Below are positions 31,098-33,313 of a stretch of DNA of 33,313 nucleotides, piece by piece. Numbering within the stretch: the first letter of the stretch is position 1; the number at the start of each line of letters is the position of its first letter. The stretch covers positions 1 through 33,313 of the forward strand of contig CAJVXH010000017.1 in NCBI GenBank assembly GCA_913009835.1, written 5' to 3'. This DNA comes from an uncultured bacterium. GTDB taxonomy: Bacteria > Electryoneota > Electryoneia > Electryoneales > Electryoneaceae. Both the position numbers and the translations under genes were made by a program. The notes under the pieces were generated by a model that was not told the DNA's origin, searched no databases, and was given only the letters and a program-made list of their open reading frames with translations.

Positions 31098-31193
31098 AAA
31101 TAATCTGCTCGATGAATCATCGAGGTCAATCTCAAGCTGGAAAAGAACAGTGTTCTAAACTTCAATAACGATACACTTCAACAACACAGAAAC

Positions 31194-31276
31194 GGTGACT
31201 TCCGCTCACGATCCAGGTATGTGGCCCTCCGCCTTTGCTGGGGCGGGAACCTCCCTGCTCCGTGTCGCACGTCACC
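31194..31276. ncRNA. Candidate structured RNA (rod-like fold) between tRNA-Thr(TGT) and tRNA-Tyr
   Basis: Nested perfect arms: GGTGAC/GTCACC, CACG/CGTG, CAGG/CCTG, CCGCC/GGCGG, separated by near-symmetric internal loops. Confidence 0.35.
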
Positions 31277-31306
31277 TTGCTCCATTTGCTTGTTCGTATC
31301 GCTTAG

Positions 31307-31379
31307 GGCCGGCGATCGGAGTTGAACCGATGACCGCTGGATTACAAATCCAGTGCTCTACCAACTGAGCTACACCGGC
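31307..31379 (-). tRNA. tRNA-Thr (TGT)
   Basis: GCCGGTG...CTGGA-TTTGTAA-TCCAG...ATCGGTTCAACTCCGAT...CGCCGGC; anticodon TGT. Confidence 0.96.
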
Positions 31380-31592
31380 ATTCCAGCTAGTCCAAAATAT
31401 CAGGCCTGTACCCTGAAACCCTTGTCAACTCAAGGCCCGATGCCAAGCGCACGCTCTACGAAAAACCTGCGCAAAAAAGCGACGCTGTACAATCACACCT
31501 GCCTTGCGTCGCAGCCCTAAATATACTTCCATACTTCGATGAGTCAAGTGGAGTCTTCCACGAGACTCCAAGCACTCCAAAGCCACTTCACA

Positions 31593-32906
31593 TCAGATCA
31601 ATTTCTGCTCTTTTGCATAACTCTCCAGCTCCTCGCGGAAATCCGGATGAGCGATACGAATCATCTCCCGCGCACGATCTCGATAAGACAATCCATGCAG
31701 ATTCACAGAACCATATTCGGTTACAATCCAGTGTACATCCGCCCGAGTTGTCACCACACCAGCACCGGGTTTCAGTTGAGACACGATGCGGCTGATAGAA
31801 TCACCTTTGGCGGTGCTGGGAAGCGCGATGATCGGTTTGCCACCCCTGGACCTCGCAGCGCCGCGAATGAAGTCAACCTGCCCACCAAATCCCGAGTAGA
31901 GGTTTGGACCAATACTGTCCGCGCAAACCTGGCCAGTGATGTCAACCTCAATCGCACTGTTGATCGCGACCATGTTGTCGTGCTCGGCAATCACCTTGAT
32001 ATCATTCACATACTCTGTCGGGCGGAATTCGACGATCGGATTATTCTCTATGAAATCAAAAGTTTTACGTGTACCCAGGACGAATCCGGCAACCATCTTA
32101 CCACGGTTGATCGTCTTCTTGTCATTAGTGATAATGCCTTCCTCGACCAGATCCACCACCCCATCGCTGAACATCTCTGAGTGAACACCCAGATCATTCT
32201 TCTCTCTGAGGTGATAGAGAACCGCGTCAGGGATCGTTCCGATACCCATCTGCAAAGTATCGCCGTCATTTATCAAGCCAACGATATTCTCGCCTATCTT
32301 CAGAGGAACCAGATTCTTCTCATCATTTAAATCTGGCACAAATTGCGGCATCTCAAATAACGGCGCATCGTGTGTCACAAATGTGTCGATCTTGTTCACA
32401 TGAATGAAGCTGTCTCCCAAGGTGCGCGGCATGAGACGATTCACTTGGGCGATCACATGCTTTGCGCAATCCGCAGCCGCCTTTGTAACGCTCACATCAA
32501 CTCCAAATGAACAGAATCCATGCTCGTCCGGAGGGGATACGTGGATGAAACAAACGTCTATAGGCAATGTTCCATCGCTGAACATCTTGGGGACTTCAGA
32601 GAGGAACACCGGCATGGCATCTGCCCGTCCTTCGGAAACCGCTTCACGAGCGTTGCTGCCAATGAACAGGGCCAAGTGACGGAAGATGCCTTCATACTTG
32701 GCGTCGAGATAGGATGCCTTGCCCATAGTCAGAAGGTGCATCACCTCGACATTCTCAAGCTCGCCAGAACGTCGCACCATCGCGTCAGTCAGAGCTGTCG
32801 GCGTCGCACAGCCGGGTTGGACATTCACCCGATCTCCGCTCTTGATCACCTTCACAGCTTCATCAGCCGACATCTTGTGTGACCGGTACTTTTCCATCCA
32901 TCTCAT
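31593..32906 (-). CDS. Acetyl-CoA hydrolase/transferase family protein (4-hydroxybutyrate CoA-transferase-like)
   Basis: DRVNVQPGCATPTALTDAMV...GIGTIPDAVLYHL...HSEMFSDGVVDLVEEG...GFGGQVDFIRGAARSRGGKPIIALPSTAKG; class I CoA-transferase family motifs. Confidence 0.9.
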   Translation of the reverse strand: MRWMEKYRSHKMSADEAVKVIKSGDRVNVQPGCATPTALTDAMVRRSGELENVEVMHLLTMGKASYLDAKYEGIFRHLALFIGSNAREAVSEGRADAMPVFLSEVPKMFSDGTLPIDVCFIHVSPPDEHGFCSFGVDVSVTKAAADCAKHVIAQVNRLMPRTLGDSFIHVNKIDTFVTHDAPLFEMPQFVPDLNDEKNLVPLKIGENIVGLINDGDTLQMGIGTIPDAVLYHLREKNDLGVHSEMFSDGVVDLVEEGIITNDKKTINRGKMVAGFVLGTRKTFDFIENNPIVEFRPTEYVNDIKVIAEHDNMVAINSAIEVDITGQVCADSIGPNLYSGFGGQVDFIRGAARSRGGKPIIALPSTAKGDSISRIVSQLKPGAGVVTTRADVHWIVTEYGSVNLHGLSYRDRAREMIRIAHPDFREELESYAKEQKLI

Positions 32907-33313
32907 TTAAGCACCTCTTCGACCGAGTGATGCTTCACCCCGAACACGTCCGCTATAATGCCACGAACCACTTTCCCCTGGTGCGTGCTTAGTCCTGTTA
33001 CCAGGTAGGGATGATTTTGCAGCGTTTCAACCACGCCATCCCTCAGCATCAATTTGATGAACGGCAGCACCTGATTCTGAAATGCTCGTGTGGCCGAACG
33101 CGGCACTAACGCCGGCATGTTCGGCACGCAATAATGGACAACATCTTCTTCGATGTACGTAGGATTCGAGATCGTAGTGGGACGGCTGGTCTCGGCACTA
33201 CCTCCCTGATCAATGGCGACATCCACCAGGACACTGCCACGTTTCATAGCTTGCACGTTCTCCCGCATCAGCAAATGAGGAGTGGGATGATCCTCAATCA
33301 TGATTGCGCAGAT
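32903..33313 (-). CDS. ald: Alanine dehydrogenase, C-terminal part (continues past window edge)
   Basis: GSVLVDVAIDQGGSAETSRPTTISNPTYIEEDVVHYCVPNMPALVPRSATRAFQNQVLPF; stop overlaps the next ATG (ATGA). Confidence 0.88.
   Translation of the reverse strand: MCAIMIEDHPTPHLLMRENVQAMKRGSVLVDVAIDQGGSAETSRPTTISNPTYIEEDVVHYCVPNMPALVPRSATRAFQNQVLPFIKLMLRDGVVETLQNHPYLVTGLSTHQGKVVRGIIADVFGVKHHSVEEVLK

Noticed and set aside
31194-31276. Small SRP (4.5S) RNA
   Set aside because: Rod-like fold is superficially similar, but the conserved domain IV GGAA tetraloop with its flanking internal loops is absent at the apex.
31386-31433. TTGACA upstream of tRNA-Thr(TGT) on the minus strand as a promoter
   Set aside because: Spacing to the nearest AT-rich -10-like GATATT is about 20-21 nt and no good hexamer lies at 17 nt; too weak to annotate.
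31549-31570. Hairpin after the CoA-transferase (GGAGTCT/AGACTCC) as a terminator
   Set aside because: 8-bp stem is real but lacks a following U-tract; termination not supported from sequence alone.
31593-33313. CoA-transferase plus alanine dehydrogenase as a novel metabolic system
   Set aside because: Both are common enzyme families; a four-base overlap shows coupling but the window edge hides the rest of the operon.

Overview
The window is an almost entirely minus-strand bacterial informational-gene superoperon from an unidentified bacterium; RpoB motifs hint at the FCB group, which is inference only. In transcription order (right to left) it holds: partial alanine dehydrogenase, an acetyl-CoA hydrolase/CoA-transferase, tRNA-Thr(UGU), tRNA-Tyr(GUA), tRNA-Gly(UCC), tRNA-Thr(GGU), tuf (copy 2), rpmG, tRNA-Trp(CCA), secE, nusG, rplK, rplA, rplJ, rplL, rpoB, rpoC, rpsL, rpsG, fusA, tuf (copy 1), rpsJ, rplC, rplD, rplW, rplB, rpsS, rplV, rpsC, rplP, rpmC, rpsQ, rplN, rplX, rplE, rpsN, rpsH, rplF, rplR, rpsE, rpmD, rplO, secY, adk and a truncated map. 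Protein content and order are canonical. I found no defence system, phage, CRISPR array or new protein system. The clearest anomaly is artificial: a complete Illumina P5/TruSeq adapter at 128-185, preceded by a T13 run. It truncates map and joins it to unrelated AT-rich sequence. The best biological leads are non-coding or subtle: an 83-nt rod-like fold between two tRNA genes, a 7x heptamer tandem repeat between two tRNA genes, a terminator-like attenuator and two further hairpins between rplL and rpoB, a REP-like palindrome present in two spacers, a very short S14 lacking most zinc ligands, and two nearly identical tuf genes.
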